Shown: piece after piece, positions 34,146 to 45,651 of the stretch
How the letters are laid out: each line of letters begins with the position of its first letter
Numbering within the stretch: the first letter of the stretch is position 1
Assembly: GCA_947179155.2 (NCBI GenBank)
Contig: OX359280.1
Coordinates: 12,515,001-12,579,000 of the forward strand
Source: Hedera helix
Lineage: Eukaryota; Streptophyta; Magnoliopsida; Apiales; Araliaceae
DNA: 64,000 bases
Direction: 5' to 3'
Translations under genes and position numbers: made by a program
The notes under the pieces: model-generated
The model's input: only the letters and a program-made list of their open reading frames with translations
Database searches by the model: none
Told to the model about the DNA's origin: nothing

Positions 34146-37100
34146 TGTAATATCCCGGATATTTAAATGAATTAGAAATAAAATATTTAATATTTAATAA
34201 AGGTTGGAGTTTGATAACCTAGTAGTGATAGATAAATAGAGGTCCAAATTAAATTTAACGGACTAACTTAGATATGGTGATATCAAAATTTTTTTATAAG
34301 TTAGCAAGTAAAGTGATAATTCAATAAACTTGACTAACAGCAAATCTAATTAAATTAAGAGAATTAATTAGTGGAGTTATGTAATTATGCGACGTGGTTG
34401 CGTGTAAATTAAATATGTATTTATATGAATATATATATATATGCGTGCATATTTAGTAACATAATTTAATGGTTAATTAAATTGTGATAAATAGATAGAT
34501 TAATATTAAATTAATCCGAATTGAATTAAAAGGTTTATTGTGGAATTAATTTATTCATTAATCAACAATTATGCAAATTGTTGATAAATTATTTGTGAGG
34601 AATAATTATGTAATTTATATAATTATAAATTATATAAAGTAGTTGAATTAATTAAGGGAGATTAGTAATTGTATATATGTACAACCTTTAATTTCATATA
34701 TATGTACATATATATAAAGGGTTTAAATTAATTGAGAAATTTTAAATAGTAATTGAATATATTAAATGAATATATTCTATAATTAAATAAATCATTGTAA
34801 ATGATTTATGAGAGTGAGAAATTGAATTATACAATTATTTGTGTAATATTAATTAAATAATTTAATAAATTATTTAAATAAGAAATTGAGTAAATATATT
34901 ATTATTTTAATGTATTTTCGGGTAAATGGAATTATTTCCATAATTTATGAGAAATAAATTATTTAATGTAAATGTATTAAATAATTTAATTTATGGCCTA
35001 AATAATATATATTAAATTATATATTGTATTTATTTTAATTTCATAATTTATTGTGAAATTGTTTTGAGGTAAGGTAATGTGTATAAATAATATATATAGT
35101 TTATATATATTATTATTAGCGAACACACTCTAAAGTTTTAATATCAAAATAATTGACAAGTTGCCATTAATTAAATATTCAATTAAATTGAATATAATGA
35201 GTGAATTAAATTTTATAAATTAATTAATATGATAATTAATTAATGTAAATAATGTAAAATATTATTAATAATATTATTAGTCCATTTAGTAATTTAATAC
35301 TTATGGGTTAGAATATTTAATTATTTATTCAATCTAATTATTTATTTAATCATGGATTGAATAATTAATGTGTAAATTATTAAATTAGCCCAACATGGGT
35401 CAATTAGTAGCCCAAGTGGAGAATAATAAAATTTGACAATTTAGTAGCCCAAACAATTTAATAGAAGCCCAATTGGTATTTTAAATTAAAGCCCAATGAT
35501 TGGCCCACTTGAAAAATACTTAATTAAACTATTATTTAATAAAAGTAAGCATATGTGACATTCTTTTTGGGACAATTCTATGTATTGCCGGCAAGGAGGG
35601 ATAAGAAAGAGTAAATTGATGGTTTCTTTATTTTATTTTTAATTATTTAATAAATTAGGTTGCTTGTATGGTTTTTTTTTTGTTCATGGACCATCCCTCT
35701 TTTCACCAACTTTAGTCCTTAAGCCATTTCTTGTGCAAGTATCCAATATAGGTGCATGATGGTCTAGATTAATAGATACATATGTGTATCTAATATTTTG
35801 TAAGAGTATACTTACAATTTTGGAAATTTTTGTAGTCATTTCTTCTTCTTCCACTTTTCAAGTTAGAGAGAGTTGAGAGAAATAGCTTGGGTAAGAAAAT
35901 ATTTGAGAGCATGGAGAAGGTAGAGAAGGAGATCTTGGTGCATATCTTCAAGTTGCACAACCCATTTTGGAAGAAAAATGAAGATAGCCATTAGAATAAG
36001 GTAATGGTTATTTTAAATCTACCTTTGTTTTAAATTAATTAAACCATCATGTTGGTATAAATATGCTAATATAGTTAGTCATGTGTATTAGTAATATTTA
36101 TGCCATGCTTGAGTTTAATATGCTTGGTTTGTATTTTGGTATATTTTATATGCTAAAATATGTATTTAATAGTGTGTAAATAAGTTTTGGAATTTATGTC
36201 CAAAAATATTTTTATAAAACTTAGATTTAATGTTATAATATTATAGAACATTAAATCATGAGAAAAACAAAGTTTGAATCACTCAAAATGGAGTTATACA
36301 CAAAAAGTTATGATTTGTGGTAGTTTATGTGATGTAAAAATTTTTATAGAAAAAAATTTAATATTAAATCATGAAAAATTAAATTTTCATGTTATAAATT
36401 GAGATTAAGTGGTTGGTAATTTTTTTGGATTTTTATTGAGGACTTAAAGATTTCTTGAAGGTATAAATTTTATTAAGTTGTGTATTAAAATAGCACTGTT
36501 CACGTTCTGCTGGGAAACAAAAATAAAGGACTGCCGCGCATTGCGCGGAATCCTATTCACTGTTCGGACACGGAGCCAAAACGGCGTCGTTTTGGCGAAT
36601 AAAAAAATTTCATCCGCGCGTAATGCGCGGAAGCTAGCTTCGGTGACATTAAAACGGCACCGTTTTGGGACCTAGTTTTGTCGGCGCGCGCAATGCGCGA
36701 GATACCGATTTTGGCGAAATTACATTTTTGCCCCTCCGGTCTTTTTTTTTTTTTTTCTTTTTTCTGCGAAATTACGATACTGCCCCTCCGTTCGGTTTTC
36801 AGTTTATTTACGATTTTGCCATTCTGGATAATTTAAATTAATTTAAATGTTTAAAAATTAATTTAAAATTATAACAAAAATATTAATAATACAAAAATGA
36901 TATTTAGGTATTGAATATTATATTTTTCAAATATAATAAGTATTTAGGATTAATATTTAAATGTTGTAAATATTAATCTAGTTAGTTTAATATTATATTT
37001 TTTTAAATATAATAAGTATTTAGGATTAATATTTAAATGTTGTAAATATTAATCTAGTTAGTTTAATATTATATTTTTTTAAATATAATAGGTATTTTGG

Positions 37101-38654
37101 ATTAATATTTAAATGTTGTAAATATTAATCTAGTTAATATTATATCTTCTGAATTTACGATTAAACTAATTATTATTTAATTAATATTAAATAATAAACA
37201 AGGATGATAAATTAATTAATTATTATTTAATTACTATTAAATAATAATTAAAGACAACTAAGATTGATTATTTAATTATTTATTATTTGATTAACTTTAA
37301 ATAATAAATAAATTTAGTAGTTATTATTTATTATTAAATAATAACTAATGATATTTGAGTATTTACTATATAATTTTATTATTATTTAATTAACTTTAAA
37401 TAATAAATGAATCTAGTTAATTAGTTATTATTTATTATTAAATAATAACTAAAGATATTTGATTATTTTTAATATAATATAATTATTTATTATTTGATTA
37501 ATTTTAAATAATAAATAAATCTTGTAAGTTATTATTTATTATTAAATAATAACTAAAGGTAGTTAATTACTTACTATTTAATTAATGATAAATAGTAATT
37601 AAATGAAATTAGATTTAATGGAATAAAGAAAATGTCTTTTAACTCTTTTGTTTAAACAATTATAATAAATTGTTTAATAGTTTAATAAGTGTGCAACACT
37701 TAAAGAAAAATATTTTCTAACTTATTAAATTATTAACCCAATATGATTGAGGGTCTATAAGGTTAATAATATTGTTTTAACTGATGTAAATTATGTGTTA
37801 GTACTTATGTGATAGATAAGTTCCTTAATAAGCGTATAGTTGTGCAAATACGCCGTATTAATTATTAGACCAACTTTATTGATGTTAGGTCTTTCCAAGC
37901 CAGTTAGTTAAAGCTAGACATTTATTGTAGCTGAGCAGACAGGCAAGTTTCCTAAACCCTACTCATTTTATATTCGAGCAGGATATATTATTTTATTGTT
38001 CAAGTTCCTAACTCGAACTCAAGTTATTATGTTTCAAGCATGCTAGTGGTTTAATTCTGTATAATTATTCCACCTCTTTAAATTGTTGATTCACACATAG
38101 TGCATGTTGCATGTGTTCATCAGTTATGAAAGGCTGATCACCTTCATTACCATAAGGTTCAGTTAAATTTGTTCATGGTCATTATTGACACTCAACATTA
38201 CTTGATTCAGTCATTCAATTATTGAAATTATGATTAGTACTCTTTCACAATTATTATATTGTTGAAAATCCGAAAACTTGTTCTTTCTTTCAATCATGAT
38301 ATATCGTTATTGTATTTAAACTTGCTGAGCAAAGTCGTTGCTCACTCTTGCTATATCATGATAACAAATTTCAGAATAATACGAATGTCCGAGGAGAGAC
38401 GGAGACAGAAGCAAAAGACAAGATTATAGTGTTATTCATTATAACTAAATTGTTATATGATGTAAGTAATTTTGTAAACCTTTTTATGAATCTAAAGGTA
38501 TATATGTAAGTTAAGGTTAGAAACCTTGGGAAATGTTGTAGAATAAACAATTTATGTTTATATATTCCGCATTAGTTATAGAACGTGTATGAAGATGATG
38601 TATCGTGACGTACCAAGTCTAGGGTTAAAGGAACCCGGATTTGGGGTCGTCACA
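34146..38654 (+). repeat. Element D 3' LTR
   Basis: 4509 bp, offset 6646 from the 5' LTR. By eye the two differ by single-T length changes in two T runs that cancel out, plus a tight cluster of five substitutions near 38603-38626. Confidence 0.94.
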
Positions 38655-38659
38655 GTTCT

Positions 38660-39619
38660 TCTCATGAGCAACAAACTGATAGTCTAACTTCTTTTTTTTA
38701 TCAAATGGATGTAGGTACTTTTAGGATTTGTGCGACAATAGGACACCCAACTGATTTATGCCCAATGCTTCGAGAGGAATCCTATGGACAAGTCAATGCA
38801 GCTGGTGGTTTCCTTAGACAATTAGAAAGGAGATATGATCCCCATTCAAACACGTATAATTCAGGATGGAGGGATCATCATAATTTCAGTTATGAGAATT
38901 CACCAGTGAATTGGCACGCAAATCCAAACTTTCCAAATAATCCACAGTTCAAGCAACCATATCCCCAACAACAACATGACCAATTGTCTAATTTTGACAT
39001 GTCTTTAGAAAATATGTTTAAAGCTTTCATGACTCAAGCACAACAATTCCAACAAGAGACAAAAACTTCCATATATAATTTAGAGAATCAAATGAGGCAG
39101 CTTGCTACTACAATTGGTCAGTTAGATTCTAGAGGGTCATTCCCTCAATCACCGATGCAAGAGGAAGCAGACAACATCAGTGCAGAAATGGACAGTATCA
39201 ATGTAGACAATGATGTTCTTTGTGCTGATAACATGCCTAAGGTGGAAAGAATTTTTGGGGACATAGATAAAGAGAATTTAGAGAATGCAAGCACAAACAA
39301 TTGGAAGTTAGAGGAGGAAGAAGAAATTGAGCTTAAACATGATTTGAAGGACGCTGAAGCTGCATTCAATTCTTTGTCAATGATTTTAGATAGTCATACA
39401 ATTATTTCCATTCCATTATCTGCTACTCACAAAAATTTTCTATCTTTTGTTTTGCAAGATCCCATTCCGAATATAAAGACTCTTCCCAATCATCTTAAAT
39501 ACTTTTTCATTGAAGAGGGAGTAAAACGTTCATGTCACGTGCAAGGGAGACTGAATCTACCGCTGAAGGATAACGTGATGGATGGGGTACTCAAAATTCA
39601 TGAAGTTGGAGTAACGTAA
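38660..39619 (+). pseudogene. gag: Element B gag remnant with zinc-knuckle region
   Basis: This continues the frame begun at 27458, giving about 333 codons in all. The capsid domain is missing: the N-terminus leads almost at once to a degenerate knuckle (ICATIGHPTDLCP) that lacks its first Cys. Typical Athila post-knuckle sequence follows (NTYNSGWRDHHNFSY, then IYNLENQMRQLATTIGQL). An acidic region (LEEEEEIELKHDLKDAE) comes next, and then IKTLPNHLKYFFIEE, which resembles the segment just before RT. No protease, RT or integrase motif follows before the stop at 39617. Reading frame integrity despite LTR decay is notable, but loss of capsid makes function unlikely. Confidence 0.8.
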
Positions 39620-41003
39620 TGATTCGGCCTGATGTCGAGCCACTGACAAAAAACAAAGGCGCTGCTTGGGAGGCAACCCAAGAAATCAGATTTGAATTTC
39701 TTTTCCTTTTTCTTTTTATAGTTATTTGTGCATGTTTCTTTGCATTATAGTTTACATTGGGGACAATGCAAATTTTAAGTGTGGGAGAAGGGATTTAGAA
39801 AATTTGCTTTTTTTTAGGGAATTTTAAAGAATTTTTAAATTTTGAATTTTGTGGGTATATTCACTGCAAACCCTAACGAGACAAAACTCATCCACCTGGG
39901 GTAACCTTGGGGTTTAAAGTTTTGTTGCACGTACTAAGTGTAACCGTGTTGCCTACGAAAATGGGATAGTTTTTTTTTAGGATTGAGTCAGTTGAGCAAT
40001 ATTTTGATTTGAATTTTAATGTTTAACCGATGAATTTTTTTTTTATTTTTCTTTAATAACTCTTGAAAAATTGATAAATTTTGCGTAATCTAAATTTTGA
40101 CATTTTTGTTAATCAGTACTTTGTTTGAAATCTTTTATTTTATTATTTGTACATATCCATATGTTTGAACTAATGTTAATTTGCAGAAAATTTATTTGGT
40201 TAAATGCTTATAAGATATGTTTTTAATTCTATATCTTATTTGAACATTACTTGAAGCGAATATAAGGTAAATATAATGTGGAAAAATGATTAAGGTAATT
40301 TTTATGGGATTATTAAATTGACCTTACCTGAAGAAGAAAAAAAGTTAAACAATTGTCATGTGGTGAGTTGAGATGAAGCGTAAAACGCACTCATTCATAA
40401 ACACATGCAGCGAGATGGAGCGTAAAACGCACTCGCTCGTGAGATGGAGCATAAAATGCACTTACCATGAAAAAAAAATGAAGAAAAAAAAAAGAAAAAG
40501 AAGAAAAATCTTGCTAGGGAATTTTAAGAATACTTGGGAAGGTATGTGATTAAAGTTAAATACTAGTGTGGTTAAAATATAAAATATTTTGATCTTCTAG
40601 TTTGTATTTTAAATGAAAAGTGATGTGAAAATAAATGTATAGAGTTTTAATATATTTTGTGATGTATTTGATTAGATGAATTGATCTAAATTTTTATTAG
40701 TTTGATATATATAGATTTTCATACACACGAAGGATTGAGAATAAAGTGAAATTAATAATTAAGTTAAAATTTTGGATGATGTATTATTTTAAAATTTTCT
40801 AGGAGTTGTTGATTATAATCTTTGAGGTTGATGTGAAGTTCATATTAATTTATTGCTCATGTAAAAAGTCGAGTTCATTGAGTTAGGTATGTCAGGTTAG
40901 TTGAGTCGCTTTAGTCTGTTGGGCTAGTTAGATTTATTTTATTTTTGTTTATTTTTATTTTTGTTTTGCCCGAGGATGAGCAAAAACTAAGTGTGGGGGT
41001 ATA
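39620..41003 (+). mobile_element. Element B 3' non-coding region with polypurine tract
   Basis: 1.4 kb with no coding similarity. It contains GGGAGGCAACCCA (near 39670), a tract-like site TTTTAAGTGTGGGAGAAGGG (near 39773), a block at 39851-39965, repeated GAGATGGAGCGTAAAACGCA copies at about 40371-40463, and the polypurine tract AAGTGTGGGGGTATA at 40989-41003 against the LTR. The same five blocks occur in the same order in element N. Confidence 0.82.
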
Positions 41004-42552
41004 TGATAGGACTAAATTATACGATATTTTTATTCCCTAATACATAATTTTTATATTTATTGTGTGCTTAAATGTTTAATTATTTAGCTTATTTTGGTTT
41101 TAATAAGTCTTATAGGATTTTAGTTAATTTATGTTAATTTAGGTAATTTTATAGTATTTTTATATTTCTTTTTATTTATGTGTTTTTATTTATTTTTAGT
41201 ATTTTAGGAATTTTATTTATTATTATGTGTTTTTAGGATTTTTAGTATTTTTATATTATTTTTAATGTTTTTATTTTATTTTGTAGGAATTAATTAAAGT
41301 TTGGATGGCAAAATGATAAATAAACCGCTTGGTGGCAGAACCGTAAATATCAGGAAGTTTGCTCGCGCCATGCGCACATATATTATTAAAGCAGCAGGAA
41401 TGAAGCGGCACCGTTTTTGGTTCAGGCAGGAAAAGAAGAGTCCGCGCAATGCGCGGACGTGGATAGGCAGCGTCAGATCACGGACGAAGTCGTTTAGGGG
41501 CGAGAAGCTGTCAACTGACGCGGACGCGCGTTTGTCCAGTCAAGGCGTGTTAAAGGGCTGTTTGGATAACGCAGTTTTGCTGGGGAAACAGATTTTTAGA
41601 GATTATTGCTACTTTTTGATTCCAAATTGGATTTTAATTCCACAATAGCTTAGGATTATTATTGTATTTCTATAAATATATTATGAGACTCGTGTTTTCA
41701 GTAGTTTTATAATTAGAAGTAGATTATTAGAGATAATTAGGAGCTTTCTTAGGTGATATTAATTTTATTGTGTTTAGCTAATTTTATTATTCAGTTCTAG
41801 GAAATTTCAAACCCGATTATAATTAATGGTTTAATTAATTCAGTAATATTATTTATTCTTCCTCATATGAAATTATTTATGATAATCTGTTTTAATTATT
41901 TATTTGATATTGGGTTTGATTGATTTAATTTTGGCCTATTGAGTTAATCAAATTATTATCAATTGCTAGATTTATGAATTATATTACGTGTTATTGATAT
42001 TGTTCCTACTCGTTGGTAGTAAGTAGTGATAGATGATTGTGGTCAAACTTTTGTTTATTGCTATGATTATCATGATATAAGTTAAACAATCCGAGCTTAT
42101 GAGATTGTTGCTTAGAATAATCTAATTTTCTTGTGATTAATGCTTCCATTATATTAAATTTAGAGATCTTGTTCTAGGTTGTATAATGGTTAGATTCTAA
42201 TGAAGAGCTTATTTTGTTAGATTAAAATTAAAAAAAAAATCGGATAGCAGAGCCTGTTGTTACCTAGGGTTATTAGTTTCATGGAAGGATAAAAATATAT
42301 TTTGAATGATTGAATTATTAATTGTAAGGGTGAGATTGAACCGAATGACTGAAGTCTTTAATTTATTAATTAATTTTATTAATTTACTTTTATTAATTTA
42401 GTTAATTATAATTAGTTCAAAACCCCCAAATCTAGTTTACATTGTATAAAAATAAATAATTCATTCTCTGTGGGTTCGACCCTTACTTGCTATTATATTG
42501 AGTTTGTGATTGAAAGTGAGGATTAATTTTGGAGTGTTAACGACAGCTACCA
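41004..42552 (+). repeat. Element B 3' LTR
   Basis: 1549 bp, homologous to 25778-27319. It preserves the intact 19-base palindrome GTCCGCGCAATGCGCGGAC at 41440-41458, whose right arm is mutated in the 5' LTR. Confidence 0.93.
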
Positions 42553-42557
42553 TATGA

Positions 42558-43188
42558 TGCGCACAATCATAGGTACGAGAGGTTGATCACCTCGAGTACG
42601 TGGTTAAGGTTTTATGATCTTCATGACACATACAAGTTATCAGTGTTTTCACTGATTAACCTATGTTCAATGGTCTTGTGACCCTCAGTATGATTCTTAA
42701 TTATCATGTTTCAAAAGCTATTTCTTTCAGTTATTTTCTTTCATTTGGAATGAGTTAATATTACCTTGTTGATTACGTTGTTGTTATGAATTCTTTTCCT
42801 CATGGTGCATTATTATTAAATTCGTTATACTTGCTGAGCACTTCAGTTGCTCACTCTTACCTAATTAATGTGACGCAGACAAAGATATTAAATCTGAGGG
42901 TCTAAATAAGAGAGACAAAGCCAAAGGAAAGATGTCGGAATGATGCAGTGATGAAATGTCCCCAGCCAGTAGTTTTAAATCCATTTTGTGACTTTAGATT
43001 TGAAATATTTATCCTAGTAACGTTGTATGTATGTAAAGGTTGATGGCCCTGGGAGTTTGTTAGATATATTTTGTATTAAGTTGTATATTAACAGATGCAA
43101 TGTATATTAATGGTAGTTTTGAGTAGCGGTTAATGAAAGTAGAATGTATGAATAGTGAGCACCAAATTCGAGGTTTAAGGAGTCACCA
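42558..43188 (+). repeat. Element A 3' LTR, last part
   Basis: The LTR resumes after element B. It contains the GATC box GAGGTTGATCACCTC (42579-42593) and the stem-loop at 42830. It ends near AGTCACCA at 43188, about 350 bases after the stem-loop, similar to the spacing in D and G. Confidence 0.75.
42830..42860 (+). other. Conserved LTR stem-loop, element A copy
   Basis: CTTGCTGAGC, spacer ACTTCAGTT, then GCTCACTCTTAC. The outer TCATGATATA arms present in D and G are not obvious here. Confidence 0.7.
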
Positions 43189-44021
43189 TATGATTAAAAT
43201 TTTACCCATTCGCTGAGGGGTTCCACTATACGATTATGAGTCACGAACTTACCATAAGTATGAGTTTTAAGAACATGCACCCACTTTAACATCCTCTACC
43301 TATTCGTTATACACATGAGAAAAGAATCACCTTCTCAACATACATATAACAAATAGCGTGACACTAGGTTTAAATCGATTATCACTATAGGAAGCTAAGT
43401 GGTTGTCAAACCAAACACAATCACCTGCCCATACAAGAAATTGGTCAACTCGGCCAATAATATATTTAAGAAGTTAAGGGGTCGTTAAACCAAGAACAAG
43501 TCCCCTGCACATACAAGGAACTGTTCAACTCAACCACTATATTAATATAGGAAGCTAAGTGGTTCTAAAACCTAGCACAAATTCCCTGCCCATACAAGGA
43601 ATCGTACAACTCAGCCACTAATATGAGTTCTCAATTAAAAACCTCACAAACATCTAACTTCTCTTAACTTAATACGAATTTTCTTAATTCATATTTTAAC
43701 ATATATGACTCGTTACAAGTTCATCTCTCTTGATCATTTCATGACCTTATTAACATTTTCTTTCTGCTTCTCAAAATCTTATTAGAAGATATCATCTATC
43801 ATTTCTTCAAATTAGGTACAACATGACCATTTTAATTTCTCTGAAATCTCCTCAAATCCACATTTGGATAATTGTCTATATATGAATTTTCTAAATTCAC
43901 CATTTTATCACTTAAACTCTACCTAAGTTTATTTATTTACAATTTTACTTATCTTCTATTACGGTTATAGCCTAAGGTACTCTTATCTAAGGTTTTTAAC
44001 ATATCAGCTCTGATACCAACT
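43189..44021 (-). mobile_element. Element E interior leader with primer-binding site
   Basis: Non-coding. The primer-binding site TGGTATCAGAGC (- sense) is at 44007-44018. Three tandem copies of about 80-90 bases lie at about 43384-43625, each containing a TAGTGGTTGAGTT-like string and CTTGTATGGGCAGG in - sense; D has only one such copy. Confidence 0.75.
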
Positions 44022-45300
44022 TGTGACGACCCCGAATCCGGGTCACTTGAACCTCGGATCCGGTTCAACACGAGTACTACCTTTTCTTTATCGTTCATGA
44101 CTTATAACAATATTATAATTGATATATAATCATTTAATTACAATTTTACAATATCTTTTTCTATTCCAGAATCGAAATCTTTATACATTCCTAGTATGTC
44201 TCAATATCATACATGATACAACATTCTATTACAATCAATTTGAGTATTTAACACTCATATTACATACCAACCAAATCTTATACTACACAATCATTTTAAC
44301 TGTCCAATTCGGCCTGATATCTACAATAGACATTTAGACCTTCAGTGAAAGTAGTATGCATTCCTGTTTCTTGATCTTTATCAAAAACTTTGAATAACTT
44401 GCACTATTTAAAAATGTTGGCTTTAAGCAAGAGTGAGCACGACGGCTCAACAAGTTTAACAGTTACACATAACACATTACATGTTTCACATATTATACAT
44501 GCTCTGCATTTTATTCTTACATCATGCATTTCATGCTTTTCATTTCATTTTATGAATGTTTCATACTTCTTATGCATCAAATACAATCAACAACTAGCAT
44601 CCAGCAAATCATGCTTCATATCTGTATATATTTCACATGTAACAATATCTCATGTTGTTCACATATCCCAAATATCATCAATATATCTTCATGTTAATAA
44701 TTTAACATCATATTATAGCATAGCAATGTACATAGAAATAAGTTCTAAAAAACTTGTCAGGTTCGCTTTTACCATTTACGCTTATTTTGCGTCTTTCTTT
44801 TCAACCTACAATTTATATATAAAATCAACATAATCATTAGTTGCAATGACTATTACATAATCTTTATATAAGACTCTAATTTCAAATTATTAACTCTTAA
44901 GATGTCCGACAAACGAACCCTTAAGTTCGGGACAAAAATCCTAACTCAAACTATAGTTCGGACATGACGGGTACGCTTAACCAACTTATGCCTTCACTAC
45001 ATGCTCTTCGTACGACCCACTTTTATTAAGTTGTCTAAATTAGTCACAAATGGACTACCTATATTGGTTTAATTCAATTAAACTTTCCTCTTTCATATAA
45101 CTTAATGATTTGGACATTTAATAATGTGTCAAATACTTCAAAATATTATCTACCTTTGATAATATACAACTACGTTCAAATATTATTAATCATTTAATAA
45201 TATTTTACTCACTTATTAATATTATTAACCATTTAATAATATTTTAATCAATTATTATTATTATTAACCATTTAATAATATTTTAATCACATATTAATAT
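44022..45300 (-). repeat. Element E LTR, truncated by element G
   Basis: On the + strand it starts TGTGACGACCCCGAATCCGG. The stem-loop is at 44427-44454. From about 45178 it consists of AT hairpin repeats (AATATTATTAA...TTTAATAATATT), and G is inserted within that array. The 147-codon open frame at 44390 has no recognisable features. Confidence 0.78.
44427..44454 (-). other. Conserved LTR stem-loop, element E copy
   Basis: In - sense CTTGTTGAGCC, spacer GTC, then GTGCTCACTCTTGC. It is nearly identical to the copy in element C. Confidence 0.7.
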
Positions 45301-45620
45301 TGTGACGATCCCAAATTCGGGTTCCATAACCTCGGGTTTGGTGCTCACTGATCAATACATTACTAGTAATTAAATACATACATTGGATTTAAACTTCGCG
45401 AAAAATACATATTGGTTCCTTACAAAAAGGTTACAACACCAAGGTCTATTAACCATAACATAAACAGTTCAAATCATAAGGAATTACAAAAAATTTACCA
45501 ATAGTAAATACAGATTTAAACATCTAATTGACATGCATAATTTAACTTAAGCTCTGGCTTTTCCTTTTCCCTTGTCCTTCTTGGAGCATTCAGGTCTAGC
45601 TGAAAATGGTTCATGATATA

Positions 45621-45651
45621 GCAAGGATGAGCAACTAGTTTGCTCAGCAAG
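45621..45651 (-). other. Conserved LTR stem-loop, element G copy
   Basis: In - sense CTTGCTGAGCA, then AACTAGTT, then GCTCATCCTTGC. Outer arms TATATCATGA-type lie on both sides (TCATGATATA at 45611-45620 on the + strand and TATATCATGA near 45674-45683). Confidence 0.75.

Larger units (their letters stand above)
27500..38654 (+). mobile_element. Element D: non-coding large-LTR (LARD-like) retrotransposon
   Basis: It is flanked by target duplication GTTCT (27495-27499 and 38655-38659) within the gag of B. The two 4509-bp LTRs are nearly identical. The 2137-bp interior has an initiator-Met primer-binding site and a polypurine tract but no gag or pol. The LTR and interior sizes fit the LARD class. 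Its PPT-preceding motif GGGGACGAAATTTTT links it to Tekay-like helpers. Confidence 0.94.
25778..42552 (+). mobile_element. Element B: deleted Athila-type retrotransposon
   Basis: It is flanked by target duplication TATGA (25773-25777 and 42553-42557) and has direct LTRs starting TGATAGGAC and ending GACAGCTACCA. An Asp-type primer-binding site follows the 5' LTR. Only a shortened gag and a 3' non-coding region remain inside, interrupted by element D. The two LTRs differ by a few percent by eye, clearly more than those of C, D or N, so B is the older insertion. Confidence 0.93.
1..43188 (+). mobile_element. Element A: Tekay-like Ty3/gypsy retrotransposon, 5' end outside window
   Basis: A full gag-protease-RT-RNase H-integrase order is visible on the + strand, split by nested element C. 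The integrase C-terminus is followed by a chromodomain-like tail (VEEATWELEE), typical of plant Tekay/Del chromoviruses. The interior starts just before gag at the window edge, so the 5' LTR and left target duplication are not visible. The 3' LTR starts TGTAATATCC at 23190 after a polypurine tract and ends near 43188 (AGTCACCA); without the 5' copy that end is inferred. Own sequence in the window is 1-1485, 20035-25777 and 42558-43188. A appears to be inserted in the interior of element E, whose left part would lie before the window. Confidence 0.88.
43189..45300 (-). mobile_element. Element E: partial non-coding large-LTR retrotransposon
   Basis: In - sense it shows an LTR ending GGGGTCGTCACA at 44022, an initiator-Met primer-binding site and about 830 bases of leader that align by eye with the start of D's interior (AGGTGATTCTTTTCTCATGT, CCCCTCAGCGAATGGG). 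The interior stops at the inferred end of A. The LTR is cut at 45300 by G. Both interruptions look like later insertions, so E would be the oldest layer; target duplications cannot be checked in this window. Confidence 0.78.

Noticed and set aside
43189..43193. TATGA directly after A's inferred end as the target duplication of element B
   Set aside because: B's true right copy is at 42553-42557, immediately after its LTR. The second TATGA is most simply chance, and A's own duplication cannot be checked here.
44390..44833. 147-codon + frame in E's LTR
   Set aside because: AT-rich, Ser/His/Ile-rich translation with no domain; it lies antisense in an LTR that is otherwise non-coding.
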